This document shows, piece by piece, positions 25,572 to 34,480 of a stretch of DNA of 64,000 nt. The translations under genes were made by a program, and so were the position numbers. A model generated the notes under the pieces. That model worked only from the letters and a program-made list of their open reading frames with translations, made no database searches and was not told where the DNA came from. This DNA is from an uncultured Porphyromonas sp. (lineage in GTDB: Bacteria > Bacteroidota > Bacteroidia > Bacteroidales > Porphyromonadaceae). How positions within the stretch are numbered: the first letter of the stretch is position 1; the number at the start of each line of letters is the position of its first letter. Location: assembly GCF_938039215.1 (NCBI RefSeq), contig NZ_CALHVI010000005.1, positions 1 through 64,000 on the forward strand, written 5' to 3'.

Positions 25572-27113
25572 ATGGCACAGCAAGAAGACCTCTTCAAGAA
25601 GGTAATCGCCCACTGTAAGGAATATGGTTTCGTCTTCCCCTCCTCCGAGATCTACGACGGTCTGGGAGCCGTATATGACTACGGTCAGCTCGGGAGCGAA
25701 CTCAAGAACAATATCAAGCGCTACTGGTGGGAGGCCATGACCCTCCTTGCTCCCAATGTCGTAGGGATCGACTCAGCTATCTTCATGCACCCCAAGATCT
25801 GGAAAGCCTCGGGCCATGTAGATGCTTTCAACGACCCCCTCATTGACAACAAGGACTCTAAGAAGCGCTACCGTGCCGATGTACTCATCGAGGATCACCT
25901 AGCGAAGATCGAAGAGAAGATCAATAAGGAAGTAGCCAAGGCAGCGAAGAAGTTCGGTGAGAGCTTCGACGAGGCTCAGTTCCGCTCGACCAATGGCCGT
26001 GTCCTCGAGTATCAGGCTAAGTGGGATGAAGTGCACACGCGCTTCGCCGAGGCGATGAACGCTTCGGACCTCGAGGGTCTGCGCCAGATCATCCTCGACT
26101 GCGAGATCGTCTGCCCTGTCAGCGGTACACGCAACTGGACAGAGGTGCGCCAGTTCAACCTGATGTTCGCCACCGAGATGGGCTCCACGGCCGAAGGCTC
26201 GATGAAGGTCTACCTGCGCCCCGAGACCGCTCAAGGGATCTTCGTTAACTTCCTCAACGTACAGAAGACGGGTCGCATGAAGGTGCCCTTCGGGATCGCT
26301 CAGATCGGGAAGGCCTTCCGCAACGAGATCGTCGCCCGTCAGTTCATCTTCCGCATGCGCGAGTTCGAGCAGATGGAGATGCAGTTCTTCGTCCGTCCTG
26401 GCGAGGAGCTCCAGTGGTTCGAGTTCTGGAAGGATCTTCGTCTGCGCTGGCACAAGGCCCTCGGTCTCGGCGACAAGAAGTATCGCTACCACGACCACGA
26501 GAAGCTGGCTCACTATGCCAATGCTGCTACCGACATCGAATTTGAGATGCCCTTTGGCTTCAAGGAGGTAGAAGGTATCCACAGCCGTACGGACTTCGAC
26601 CTGAAGCGTCACGAGGAGTTCAGTGGCAAGAAGATGCAGTACTTCGATCCCGAACTCGGTGAGAGCTACGTGCCCTACGTCGTAGAGACTTCCATCGGGG
26701 TAGACCGTATGTTCCTCAGCCTCCTCTGTGGCTCCTTCGAAGAGGAAGCTCTGGAGGGTGGAGAGAAGCGCACGGTACTTCGCCTGCCTGCAGCCCTTGC
26801 CCCCGTCAAGCTCGCTATCCTGCCTCTCGTGCGCAAGGACGGTCTTGACGACAAGGCTCGTGCTATCTACGACGAACTGAAGTTCGACTTCAACTGCCAG
26901 CTCGACGAAAAGGATTCTATCGGTAAGCGCTACCGCCGTCAGGATGCCATCGGTACGCCCTTCTGCGTGACGATCGACCATCAGACGATGGAGGACGGCA
27001 CCGTCACCCTGCGCCATCGTGACAGCATGCAGCAGGAGCGAGTAGCTATCGAAGCCCTCTCCCAGCGCCTCCACGAAGCGACCTCCCTCAAGAGTCTCCT
27101 TCGCAAGATCTAA
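25572..27113 (+). CDS. glyS: Glycyl-tRNA synthetase (single-chain, alpha2 type)
   Basis: A 513-residue class II synthetase of the homodimeric type (GlyQS-like, shared with archaea and eukaryotes), not the alpha2beta2 GlyQ/GlyS pair. Evidence: the opening YGFVFPSSEIYDGLGAVYDY (about residues 17-36), motif 2 region RNEIVARQFIFRMREFEQME (near 256-275), the glycine-specific block around ETAQGIFVNF, motif 3 ETSIGVDRMFL (near 373-383) and an anticodon-binding domain from about residue 400 (PVKLAILPLVRKD). It heads a run with a lipoprotein, surE and lpxB. Confidence 0.96.
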   Translation: MAQQEDLFKKVIAHCKEYGFVFPSSEIYDGLGAVYDYGQLGSELKNNIKRYWWEAMTLLAPNVVGIDSAIFMHPKIWKASGHVDAFNDPLIDNKDSKKRYRADVLIEDHLAKIEEKINKEVAKAAKKFGESFDEAQFRSTNGRVLEYQAKWDEVHTRFAEAMNASDLEGLRQIILDCEIVCPVSGTRNWTEVRQFNLMFATEMGSTAEGSMKVYLRPETAQGIFVNFLNVQKTGRMKVPFGIAQIGKAFRNEIVARQFIFRMREFEQMEMQFFVRPGEELQWFEFWKDLRLRWHKALGLGDKKYRYHDHEKLAHYANAATDIEFEMPFGFKEVEGIHSRTDFDLKRHEEFSGKKMQYFDPELGESYVPYVVETSIGVDRMFLSLLCGSFEEEALEGGEKRTVLRLPAALAPVKLAILPLVRKDGLDDKARAIYDELKFDFNCQLDEKDSIGKRYRRQDAIGTPFCVTIDHQTMEDGTVTLRHRDSMQQERVAIEALSQRLHEATSLKSLLRKI

Positions 27114-27138
27114 CCCCCTCACCCTATCACCTGCCTCT

Positions 27139-27681
27139 ATGACTAGCAAGACTTTACAGAGCCTCCTCCTAGGGAGCCTCGCCCTCATGTCCCTCGTTGG
27201 CTTCTCGAGCTGCAATAGCACCATCGATATGGAACAAGAGCGACGCAGTGAGAATGAGCGGGCCTTCCGTAGCTTCGCTGACAGTGCCTATACACGTGTC
27301 ACTGTACCCGGCATCGGAGGCAGCGCCTTCGTCTACATGAAGGTAGAGAAGGAGGGCGACAAGAGCATCGATGTAGACTACACGGATGCAGTCCAGCTCT
27401 TCCGTGATACCTACCGTACCACCGACTGGATCAAGGACAAGCTCCAGGCTACCCGTCTGCGTCAGACCCTCGACCTCAATGCTATCGATCAGGAACCCGT
27501 GGCGAACCTACCCGTAGGTCTACAGATCGCCGTGCAGAACCTCCACCAGGGTGCTGAGGCCACCATCGTCATCCCTTGGTACCTCAACAATACGACCAGT
27601 ACCTCTGAGCGTACCGACAGCTATACTTCTCTCTACTATCGTGTCCGTCTGAAGAAGGTCATCAAGCCCTCTACTAAGTAG
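27139..27681 (+). CDS. Lipoprotein, possible FKBP-like/DUF4827 family
   Basis: A 180-residue lipoprotein with signal sequence and lipobox ending FSSC (Cys at about residue 26). The mature part has a helical start (MEQERRSENERAFRSFADSAYTR region), then FVYMKVEKEGD and VDYTDAVQLFRDTYRT, and ends in beta-type sequence. The layout (short helical linker, then an FKBP-like fold) and the position right after glyS recall the small FKBP-type or DUF4827 lipoproteins of Bacteroidales, but I see no clear isomerase active site and cannot confirm the family. It starts 25 bases after glyS. Confidence 0.75.
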   Translation: MTSKTLQSLLLGSLALMSLVGFSSCNSTIDMEQERRSENERAFRSFADSAYTRVTVPGIGGSAFVYMKVEKEGDKSIDVDYTDAVQLFRDTYRTTDWIKDKLQATRLRQTLDLNAIDQEPVANLPVGLQIAVQNLHQGAEATIVIPWYLNNTTSTSERTDSYTSLYYRVRLKKVIKPSTK

Positions 27682-27698
27682 GACCTAATCAACACTGA

Positions 27699-28457
27699 AT
27701 GCATATACTTCTGAGTAATGACGATGGCTTCCGAGCCGCAGGGATCCAAGAGCTCGCTACGGCTATGCTCTCCCTAGGTAGAGTCACTATCGTCGCTCCA
27801 GATGGACCACGGTCGGGTTTCTCTGGCGCTATCACCACGACCCAACCTCTACGGCTCAAGCACCGCCACAGCGACGGGGATCTCGAGATCTACAGCTGCG
27901 AAGGTACTCCCGTAGACTGCGTGAAGCTCGCTCTGAATACCCTCTTCATCGACCAGCGTCCTGACCTCATCATCTCGGGCATCAACCACGGGAGCAACGA
28001 GGGCATCTGCGTCAGCTATTCGGGCACGCTAGGCGCTGCTCGTGAGGGCTGTATCTACGGTATCCCTTCGCTGGCAGTATCGCTCGATGACACGGCTTGG
28101 AAGCCTGACTTCACCGCAAGCATCGCTTATACGCTTCGTGTGGTAGAGCTGATGCAGCACACCCGCCTGCCTTGGCAGACGATGCTCTCACTCAACGTAC
28201 CCAAGACCGAGCCCCTAGGACTCAAGGTCTGCCCGATGACCGTAGGCCGCTTCGTTGAAGAGTTCGTACACTCTGAGGATGGCAAGGGGAAGAAGATCCA
28301 CTGGCTCACGGGTCGCCAAGATCCAGGTCAAGATCCCAGTACGGGCGATTGGCACTACCTCCAGGAAGGCTGGGCTACGCTCACGCCCCTGCAGCTCGAC
28401 TGTACGAACCATCGCTGGATCGAGGAGCTGACCACGCTGGCACAGACACAGCACTAG
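27699..28457 (+). CDS. surE: 5'/3'-nucleotidase SurE
   Basis: A 252-residue SurE, a metal-dependent nucleoside monophosphate phosphatase. The N-terminal metal site LLSNDDGF (residues 4-11) is intact. The later blocks VAPDGPRSGFSGAIT (about 33-47), CEGTPVDCVKLAL (about 69-81) and ISGINHGSNEG (about 92-102) are all canonical. Length is standard. It starts 17 bases after the lipoprotein and ends 3 bases before lpxB, the usual surE-lpxB arrangement in Bacteroidales. Confidence 0.96.
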   Translation: MHILLSNDDGFRAAGIQELATAMLSLGRVTIVAPDGPRSGFSGAITTTQPLRLKHRHSDGDLEIYSCEGTPVDCVKLALNTLFIDQRPDLIISGINHGSNEGICVSYSGTLGAAREGCIYGIPSLAVSLDDTAWKPDFTASIAYTLRVVELMQHTRLPWQTMLSLNVPKTEPLGLKVCPMTVGRFVEEFVHSEDGKGKKIHWLTGRQDPGQDPSTGDWHYLQEGWATLTPLQLDCTNHRWIEELTTLAQTQH

Positions 28458-28460
28458 ACT

Positions 28461-29585
28461 ATGCGCTACTTCTTAGTCGCAGGCGAAGCCTCTGGTGATC
28501 TGCACGCTTCAGCGCTCATACGAGCACTGGGGGAGCGTGATCCAGAGGCTTCGTTTGCCTTCATGGGTGGGGACAAGATGCAGGAGGCCTCCGGTGTCGC
28601 TCCCCTCGTTCACTACCGAGAGGTAGCCTTCATGGGGATCGTCAGCGTGCTGAAGAACCTCCGCAAGCTCACCCGTATAGGTCATAGGGTGCAGGAAGCG
28701 ATCCGCTCCTTCCAGCCCGATGTGGTCATCCCCGTAGACTACGCTGACTTCAACTTCCGCTTCATCCTGCCCTTTGTGAAGCGTCAGCTAGGCATCCCCA
28801 TCGTCTACTACATTCTCCCCAAGGTGTGGGCATGGCGCTCGAGTCGGGTGAAGACCCTTCGGCGCTACGTAGATCTTAGCCTCAGTATCCTTCCCTTCGA
28901 AGTAAGCTACTTCGAGGAGCGTGGCCTAAGGACGATCTATATAGGTAACCCTTGTGTCGATGCCCAGCTAAGCTATCTAGAGGCTCATCCCGAGCCCGTC
29001 GGGCGGGAACAGATGATCCTGCTCGTACCAGGGAGTCGCCGCTCCGAACTCCAGCACAACCTCAGTGAGATGCTTCTAGCGACAGCACCCTATGCCTCCT
29101 CAGGCTGGCAGGTCGTCATCGCTGGAGCACCAGGACTTACGGAGGAGGATTATCGTCCCTACCTCGGTGCTTATCCCGATACGCCCATTCTCTTCGGGGA
29201 CACATACGGGCTCATGAGGCGAGCTCATGCCGCCCTCGTCACCTCGGGTACAGCGACTCTCGAGGCAGGACTCTGGGGTCTTCCCATGGTCGTCTGCTAT
29301 CGGATGGGAGGTAAGCGAATAGCTCGATGGATCTTCGAACGCTACTTCCAAGTAGATTACTTCTCGCTGGTCAATCTCATCCTCGGTAAAGCTGTCGTCC
29401 CCGAGCTTCTAGCCGACCGAGTGCATTCGGCTCAGATCCTCTCTACCCTCACCTGTATCCTCCCCGAAGAGGCACCTGCACGTGAGGCGATGCTTCATGA
29501 TCTCAAGGAGCTCCAGAGCCTCATGGGTCGAAAGAAGAGTGCACCCCGAGCAGCTGAAGCCATCCTCAATTTCCTCCACCAATAG
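28461..29585 (+). CDS. lpxB: Lipid A disaccharide synthase
   Basis: A 374-residue GT19 glycosyltransferase joining UDP-2,3-diacylglucosamine and lipid X to form the lipid A disaccharide at the inner membrane. Motifs: AGEASGDLHAS (residues 7-17), FMGGDKM (near 34-40), PVDYADFNFR (near 91-100), YILPKVWAWRSSR (near 117-129), LVPGSRRSEL (about 189-198) and the sugar-nucleotide segment TSGTATLEAGLWGLPMVVCY (near 262-281). It is followed by a hairpin terminator and then the long non-coding region considered as a candidate origin. Confidence 0.96.
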   Translation: MRYFLVAGEASGDLHASALIRALGERDPEASFAFMGGDKMQEASGVAPLVHYREVAFMGIVSVLKNLRKLTRIGHRVQEAIRSFQPDVVIPVDYADFNFRFILPFVKRQLGIPIVYYILPKVWAWRSSRVKTLRRYVDLSLSILPFEVSYFEERGLRTIYIGNPCVDAQLSYLEAHPEPVGREQMILLVPGSRRSELQHNLSEMLLATAPYASSGWQVVIAGAPGLTEEDYRPYLGAYPDTPILFGDTYGLMRRAHAALVTSGTATLEAGLWGLPMVVCYRMGGKRIARWIFERYFQVDYFSLVNLILGKAVVPELLADRVHSAQILSTLTCILPEEAPAREAMLHDLKELQSLMGRKKSAPRAAEAILNFLHQ

Positions 29586-29599
29586 GATACTGGACTTCT

Positions 29600-29755
29600 T
29601 CCCTAAAAGTACTACCTAAGTCTCGGCTCAGAAGCTCCATAGTTCTAGCTTTGGAGCTCCACTTAGAACTAGATCTAAAGATCAGTACCTCTAGCCATAG
29701 AACTCTAGGTAGAACTGAATGAAGAAAACAACGCTTCTAGCTTTAGAGCCCTATC
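29600..29755. repeat. Short dispersed TTCTAGCTTT / AGAACTAG repeats
   Basis: Just after lpxB, TTCTAGCTTTGGAGC and TTCTAGCTTTAGAGC form a direct repeat about 100 bases apart, with inverted relatives (TTAGAACTAG, CATAGAACTCTAG, GTAGAACTG) between them. Function unknown. Confidence 0.6.
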
Positions 29756-29769
29756 GCTCCCTAATTATC

Positions 29770-29800
29770 AGCCCACATCGTGCTTGTCATGATGTGGGCT
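29770..29800 (+). terminator. Hairpin terminator downstream of lpxB
   Basis: AGCCCACATC (29770-29779) and GATGTGGGCT (29791-29800) form a 10-bp stem with an 11-base loop, followed by a short T run. Confidence 0.7.
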
Positions 29801-29839
29801 GAGTCTTTTGATGAGACCAAAAGTAGGGGTGTATAGGTC

Positions 29840-30290
29840 GCTCTAGAGGGTGTATAGCCGTGGGATAACCTTGGGATAAATTCACTCCCCCTCAAGAGGT
29901 CGGAAGACCCCTCCCTAGGCGTACCCTCGAGGGTGTAGATAAGTCACCCGTTTATCCCAACGACATACACAGCAGCTTATCTACTCCAAGCTCTTCTTCC
30001 TCCCCCCGAGCTGTGGACTATCTCCGCTTATTCCCCTCCAGCACCGATACAGAGGGCGAAGTCTCCTGTGTATCGTCTGTGGGTAGGCTACGGATAGCTT
30101 TAGGATAAGTACGTGTATTCCCTTACCCCTCCCCAGAATCCCCCACCATGCTTACCCACGATTCCACAGCCTATATTAACAATAGGGTATATAGAGATTA
30201 TATATTCTTTCTCTCTTTTATACCCTTATATTAAGCTCGGGGGATAAGTGCTGGGCCAAGGGGAAGAGCCTCTCCGAAGCTCTAGGTACT
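29840..30290. other. Candidate replication origin (TTATCC clusters plus AT-rich block)
   Basis: This part of a 788-base gene-free region holds five exact TTATCC motifs on either strand (29863-29868, 29874-29879, 29952-29957, 30103-30108, 30242-30247) and two TTATCTA variants (29936-29942, 29977-29983), then an AT-rich block at about 30171-30234. Random expectation for TTATCC on both strands in 390 bases is about 0.2. Most flanks read TTATCCCA rather than the classical TTATCCACA DnaA box. C excess over G in + strand genes to the left gives way to balance or G excess to the right. No dnaA gene is nearby. The call is tentative. Confidence 0.45.
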
Positions 30291-30318
30291 TCCCTCACGG
30301 CTGATCCGCGAAAACTAC

Positions 30319-30326
30319 TATCTTTG
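30319..30326 (+). promoter_or_regulatory. -7 promoter box for the ROK kinase
   Basis: TATCTTTG, 47 bases before the ATG at 30374. Confidence 0.6.
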
Positions 30327-30373
30327 TTCCTAAGAAGAAACTATTTATCTCACAGTAGACACATCATCAACTC

Positions 30374-31330
30374 ATGGAAAAACCCTATGTAATAGGTGTA
30401 GACCTCGGAGGCACCAACACGGTCTTCGGTGTCGTAGACGCTCGTGGTAACGTCGTCGTCAATGCTTCGATCAAGACGGGGACGCACATCGATATCGAAC
30501 TTTACCTTAATGATCTCGTCGCCGGTATCAACATGCTCATCGAGCAGGTAGGTGGCAAGGACAAGATCCGTGGTATCGGTGTCGGAGCTCCTAATGGGAA
30601 CTACTTCAACGGCTGCATCGAGTTCGCACCTAACCTCCCTTGGAAGGGAAAGATCCCCTTGGCTCAGATGCTTCAGGATCGTCTGGGTATCCCCGTCGCT
30701 CTGACCAATGATGCTAACGCTGCTGCTATCGGGGAGATGACCTATGGCGCTGCACGTGGGATGAAGGACTTCATCGTCATCACCCTCGGTACAGGTGTCG
30801 GTAGCGGTATCGTAGTGGGTGGACAGCTCGTCTACGGGCACGACGGCTTCGCTGGAGAGCTCGGTCACATGATCGTACGACGCAACGGTCGTATGTGTGG
30901 CTGCGGTCGTCAGGGCTGTCTCGAGACCTATACCTCCGCTACGGGTGTAGCACGTACGGCACGTGAGTACCTCACCATCCGCTCCGACGAGAGCAAGCTC
31001 CGTGAGCTGGATATAGACAAGATCACCTCTAAGGATGTCTTCGATGCAGCCAGTGCAGGCGATGCGCTTGCTCTGGAGATCTTCGAATCAACGGGGGCTA
31101 TCCTTGGTGAGGCTTGCGCTGACTTCGTCACCTTCTCTTCTCCCGAAGCGATCATCTTCTTCGGTGGGCTTACCAAGGCTGGGGACCTCCTGATGAACCC
31201 CATCCGTCACCACATGGAGAAGAACCTCCTGAAGATCTACCAAGGCAAGACCAAGCTCCTCGTCTCTCAGCTCAAGGAGAGCGATGCTGCAGTCCTAGGG
31301 GCTAGTGCCCTTGGCTGGGAAGCAAAGTAG
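30374..31330 (+). CDS. ROK-family glucokinase
   Basis: A 318-residue ROK sugar kinase, most likely a glucokinase feeding glycolysis. The phosphate-binding motif GVDLGGTNT is at residues 8-16. The sugar-binding and catalytic segment LTNDANAAAIGE is near 112-123, with the catalytic Asp in it. GTGVGSGIVVGG is at about 139-150, and the ROK zinc motif CGCGRQGC is at about 175-182. Length is standard. Substrate specificity within ROK kinases cannot be settled from motifs alone. It has its own promoter and a short hairpin terminator. Confidence 0.93.
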   Translation: MEKPYVIGVDLGGTNTVFGVVDARGNVVVNASIKTGTHIDIELYLNDLVAGINMLIEQVGGKDKIRGIGVGAPNGNYFNGCIEFAPNLPWKGKIPLAQMLQDRLGIPVALTNDANAAAIGEMTYGAARGMKDFIVITLGTGVGSGIVVGGQLVYGHDGFAGELGHMIVRRNGRMCGCGRQGCLETYTSATGVARTAREYLTIRSDESKLRELDIDKITSKDVFDAASAGDALALEIFESTGAILGEACADFVTFSSPEAIIFFGGLTKAGDLLMNPIRHHMEKNLLKIYQGKTKLLVSQLKESDAAVLGASALGWEAK

Positions 31331-31375
31331 ATCTAAGCCTCCGATCTATCCCGAATAGAAATACGAATGAAGTAG

Positions 31376-31399
31376 AAGAGCTAGTCCCGACTAGCTCTT
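31376..31399 (+). terminator. Short hairpin terminator after the ROK kinase
   Basis: AAGAGCTAGT pairs with ACTAGCTCTT around a 4-base loop, followed by TTAC and TTTT. Confidence 0.8.
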
Positions 31400-31454
31400 T
31401 TACTTTTACCCACTCCCCTCCCCTTCACCGCTCGCCTAGACTGAGCCCCGTACC

Positions 31455-31490
31455 CTCGCTAAGTAGGGCACTCACCGCTCGCTAAGTAGG
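31455..31490. repeat. Direct repeat CTCGCTAAGTAGG, two copies 23 bases apart
   Basis: Copies at 31455-31467 and 31478-31490, in the gap before the NUDIX gene. The 23-base spacing is like that of the AGTAG repeats elsewhere. No role is known. Confidence 0.6.
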
Positions 31491-31602
31491 AAGATCTGTA
31501 CCCACCCAAGCGAAAGACCGACACTCGTCCAGCTGGATGAGCTGTCTTCGCTTCCTCCGAATAGCTATCCGCTCTCTAGGCTCAGCCTTCATCCTTACCT
31601 CT

Positions 31603-32145
31603 ATGATCCAGCATCCGCTCTCGAGCTTCACTTTCTGCCCTCGCTGTGGGGCATCAGGGCTAGAGCATATCCATGGGCGTGCTATCCACTGCCCGAAGTG
31701 TGACCTCTCCTATTACCACAATGTAGCAGCAGCCGTCGCCTGCTTCATCCTCGACGAGGAAGGGCGACTACTCACCGTACGTCGCTCTAGAGAGCCCGCA
31801 CGAGGCACGCTAGACCTCCCTGGAGGCTTCGTAGACCCCGAGGAAGGGGTAGAGTCCGCCGTGGTAAGAGAACTGCGTGAGGAGACGGCTCTAGAGGCTA
31901 AGTCGGTGCGTATGCTCTTCTCCCTACCTAATATCTACCCCTACTCGGGCATCGATGTCTATACGGCAGATATCTTCTACCGTGTAGAGGTGGTGAGCTT
32001 CGAGGGAGCTCAGGCCCTAGATGATGTAGGCGAGCTGGTCTTCCTCCGCCCTGAGGAGCTCCGAGCTGAGGACTTCGGTCTTCGCTCCATCCGTACCGCT
32101 ATCGAGCGGGTGATCGCTGATCCTTCACTGCTAGAGGTTAAGTAA
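31603..32145 (+). CDS. NUDIX hydrolase with N-terminal zinc ribbon
   Basis: A 180-residue protein from the ATG at 31603. A zinc ribbon (CPRC, then CPKC about 18 residues later) is followed by a NUDIX domain with a complete box: GGF, an acidic residue, then RELREET. These hydrolyse a nucleoside diphosphate linked to another group; the layout recalls NADH pyrophosphatase (NudC-like) but is shorter, so the substrate is uncertain. A longer frame from 31537 adds 22 residues without similarity to the family, so the later start is preferred. Its stop directly abuts the next gene (TAAATG). Confidence 0.85.
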   Translation: MIQHPLSSFTFCPRCGASGLEHIHGRAIHCPKCDLSYYHNVAAAVACFILDEEGRLLTVRRSREPARGTLDLPGGFVDPEEGVESAVVRELREETALEAKSVRMLFSLPNIYPYSGIDVYTADIFYRVEVVSFEGAQALDDVGELVFLRPEELRAEDFGLRSIRTAIERVIADPSLLEVK

Positions 32146-33060
32146 ATGCTTCGGGTCGATTGGCACAGGCTCAAGGGCTATGCCCCACTCTGCTTCATCA
32201 CGCTGGGGATCGTGCTCTGGCGGGTGACAGCACCCTTTGCGGTGATCCTCCCTTGGATCATCTCGGCGATGCTCTTCTTCGCTGTGCTCAATATGCCCCT
32301 GAGAGCCGTGGCACCCCGACCGAAGCACCTTGTCCTGCTGGCGCTACACCTAGGGCTCGGGGGCGGGCTGTATCTCCTGCTCTCCCTCTGGAATCCCCTC
32401 ATAGCTACGAGCCTCTTCATGTGCTTCCTCGCTCCAGCAGCTACGGCAGCGGGGGCGATGACTAGCCTCATGGAGGGGGATACGGGCTTCGCTACGGGCT
32501 ATACGATACTGACGCACGGGCTGATCTGCTTCCTCGCTCCCTTCCTACTTCCTCTGCTGGATGATCACAGCCAGCTCCCCTTCTGGACGCTCTCGGGGCA
32601 GATAGCCCTTCTGGTAGCACGTATGGTCATCCTACCCATCACGCTCGCTTGGCTCGTGCGCTATCTGATGAAGCGTCGGGGGCGAACGCCAGGGCCACAT
32701 CGTACCCTGACCTACTGGCTCTGGCTCTCTTCGCTCATCTTCATTCTCGGGAAGGCCGTAGCCTTCGTTTCCGAAGAAGGGGGAGGTAATCCCCTACTCC
32801 TCGTAGCCTCGTTTGGGGTGGGCTTCCTTGCTTGCGCCTTACAGTTCACCCTAGGCCCTCCCCTATCGAAGTGGATAGGGGTCGAGGAGGTCGCCTGCAG
32901 ACAGGCTATGGGGCAGAAGAACACGGCCCTTACCCTCTGGCTCTGCATCTCCTTCATGCACCCCCTTGTAGCTCCTGGGATCGCTGGCTACATAGCGTGG
33001 CAGAACTTCTTCCTTACCTACTATATGAATCGCTACCTACGGCAGTCGACTCGCTCCTAA
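32146..33060 (+). CDS. Bile acid:sodium symporter (BASS) family transporter
   Basis: A 304-residue membrane protein with about nine hydrophobic segments beginning near residue 13. The conserved region with FLAPAATAAGAMTSLMEGDT (about 94-113) and the later VACRQAMGQKNTALTLW (about 248-264) match the BASS fold, where the cross-over helices bind sodium. Bacterial members take up varied organic anions, so bile acid is not implied. It begins at the base after the NUDIX stop, suggesting coupled translation. Confidence 0.85.
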   Translation: MLRVDWHRLKGYAPLCFITLGIVLWRVTAPFAVILPWIISAMLFFAVLNMPLRAVAPRPKHLVLLALHLGLGGGLYLLLSLWNPLIATSLFMCFLAPAATAAGAMTSLMEGDTGFATGYTILTHGLICFLAPFLLPLLDDHSQLPFWTLSGQIALLVARMVILPITLAWLVRYLMKRRGRTPGPHRTLTYWLWLSSLIFILGKAVAFVSEEGGGNPLLLVASFGVGFLACALQFTLGPPLSKWIGVEEVACRQAMGQKNTALTLWLCISFMHPLVAPGIAGYIAWQNFFLTYYMNRYLRQSTRS

Positions 33061-33081
33061 TTCACCTATTCTTTTGCAATA

Positions 33082-34440
33082 ATGAGACGTATCTTTCAGC
33101 TACTCTGTGTGCTCCTCTTCCTTCCCCTCGCTTTAGCAGCGCAGACCTCCCTCAGTGGAGACTGGGAGGGGAAGCTATCCCTCCCTATGGGGAAGCTACG
33201 ACTCATCCTTCACCTTACCGAAGAAGCGGGGCGCTGGTCGGCTTCTCTGGATAGCCCCGACCAAGGTGCTTATGCCCTGCGTGCCGATGAGGTAGAGGTG
33301 CGGGGAGATAGCCTATTCCTCCGACTCAATGCCCTTCATCTTCGCTATACGGCGCTGAGGGACGGGGAGGATCAGCTGGTGGGCACCTTCGAGCAGGGCG
33401 GTATGAGCCTTCCCCTCTCGCTTCGACGGGTGGCGAAGGCCGAGGATACTAAGTCCGCCCCCACTACGTACACTGAGGAGGAACTGACGATCCCCGTATC
33501 GGGCTCTTCCGTCGTCCTATCTGGTTCGCTTGCCCTTCCGAAGGAGGGTAAAGCCCCCTACCCTACGCTCATCCTCATCACGGGCAGTGGTCCTCAGGAT
33601 CGGGATGAGACGGTCTTCGGTCATAAGCCCTTCCTAGACATCACACGGAGGCTCACGGAGGCGGGCTTTGCCGTCTTCCGCTACGACGACCGAGGTGTAG
33701 GTAAGAGCACGGGGATCTTCATGGCCTCGCATGTGCAGGACTTCGTACGGGATGCCGAGGCGGCGGTCAAGGCTATGAAGGAGCACAAGGCAGTGAATCC
33801 TCAGCGAATCTTCCTCCTAGGCCACAGCGAAGGGAGCTATATTGCCTCGAAGGTGGCAAGCCAAGACCGCTCGCTTGCTGGTATTGTCTCGCTCGCTGGT
33901 CCAGTCTTTGGTATGGATCGGATCCTAGCTGATCAGATGGATGCCCTTAGCCTGCTGGGAGGAAAGAGTGACGAGGAGCGTGCCACCCTACGCAAAGGGA
34001 ACCTTGAGGTCTACGGCCTAATGCAGGACAAGCGCCTTTCGCTTGATGAAGTGAAGGCGAAGGCCTCTAAGGTCGTCGAGCGACTCCTCCCTGTCATGAC
34101 TTCGGATACAACGATGTACGCTACGATACGCACGCAGATCATGGGGCAGTTCACGCCCTATCTACGGGAACTTCTTCAGCTGGATATTGAGGGGACATGG
34201 CGCTCTGTTCGCTGTCCCGTCATCGGGCTCTTCGGGGAGATGGATAAGCAGGTCTTACCCTCCAATGCTACGGAGCTCCTTCGTCTCCAGCCCAAGGCCA
34301 AGGTGAAGGTCTTCCCCAAGCTCAATCACCTCTTCCTCCCCTCGACTACAGGTTCGCCGATGGAGTACCCTACCCTTCCCAAGGGCTTTGATCCTTCGGC
34401 CCTCGACTACTTAGCTACTACCCTACGCTCCCTCCTCTGA
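33082..34440 (+). CDS. Exported alpha/beta hydrolase
   Basis: A 452-residue protein with a signal peptide (MRRIFQLLCVLLFLPLALAA) and an N-terminal beta-rich domain (SLSGDWEGKLSLPMGKLRL onward, residues 22-115), then an alpha/beta hydrolase domain. Seen in it are an oxyanion-type LITGSGPQDRDE (near 170-181), RYDDRGVGKSTG (near 207-218) and the nucleophile elbow GHSEGS (near 249-254, Ser the likely catalytic residue). The likely Asp and His lie in FGEMDKQV and LNHLFLP toward the end. This two-domain layout is common in Bacteroidetes periplasmic esterase or peptidase-like proteins; the substrate is unknown. Confidence 0.88.
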   Translation: MRRIFQLLCVLLFLPLALAAQTSLSGDWEGKLSLPMGKLRLILHLTEEAGRWSASLDSPDQGAYALRADEVEVRGDSLFLRLNALHLRYTALRDGEDQLVGTFEQGGMSLPLSLRRVAKAEDTKSAPTTYTEEELTIPVSGSSVVLSGSLALPKEGKAPYPTLILITGSGPQDRDETVFGHKPFLDITRRLTEAGFAVFRYDDRGVGKSTGIFMASHVQDFVRDAEAAVKAMKEHKAVNPQRIFLLGHSEGSYIASKVASQDRSLAGIVSLAGPVFGMDRILADQMDALSLLGGKSDEERATLRKGNLEVYGLMQDKRLSLDEVKAKASKVVERLLPVMTSDTTMYATIRTQIMGQFTPYLRELLQLDIEGTWRSVRCPVIGLFGEMDKQVLPSNATELLRLQPKAKVKVFPKLNHLFLPSTTGSPMEYPTLPKGFDPSALDYLATTLRSLL

Positions 34441-34480
34441 GACGAAGGAACCTCCTCCCCTATTCATATACCCCACTAAC

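Noticed and set aside
25899..27224. Long minus-strand open frame (441 codons) over glyS
   Set aside because: It lies antisense to a complete glycyl-tRNA synthetase with all motifs; its protein has no recognisable domain.
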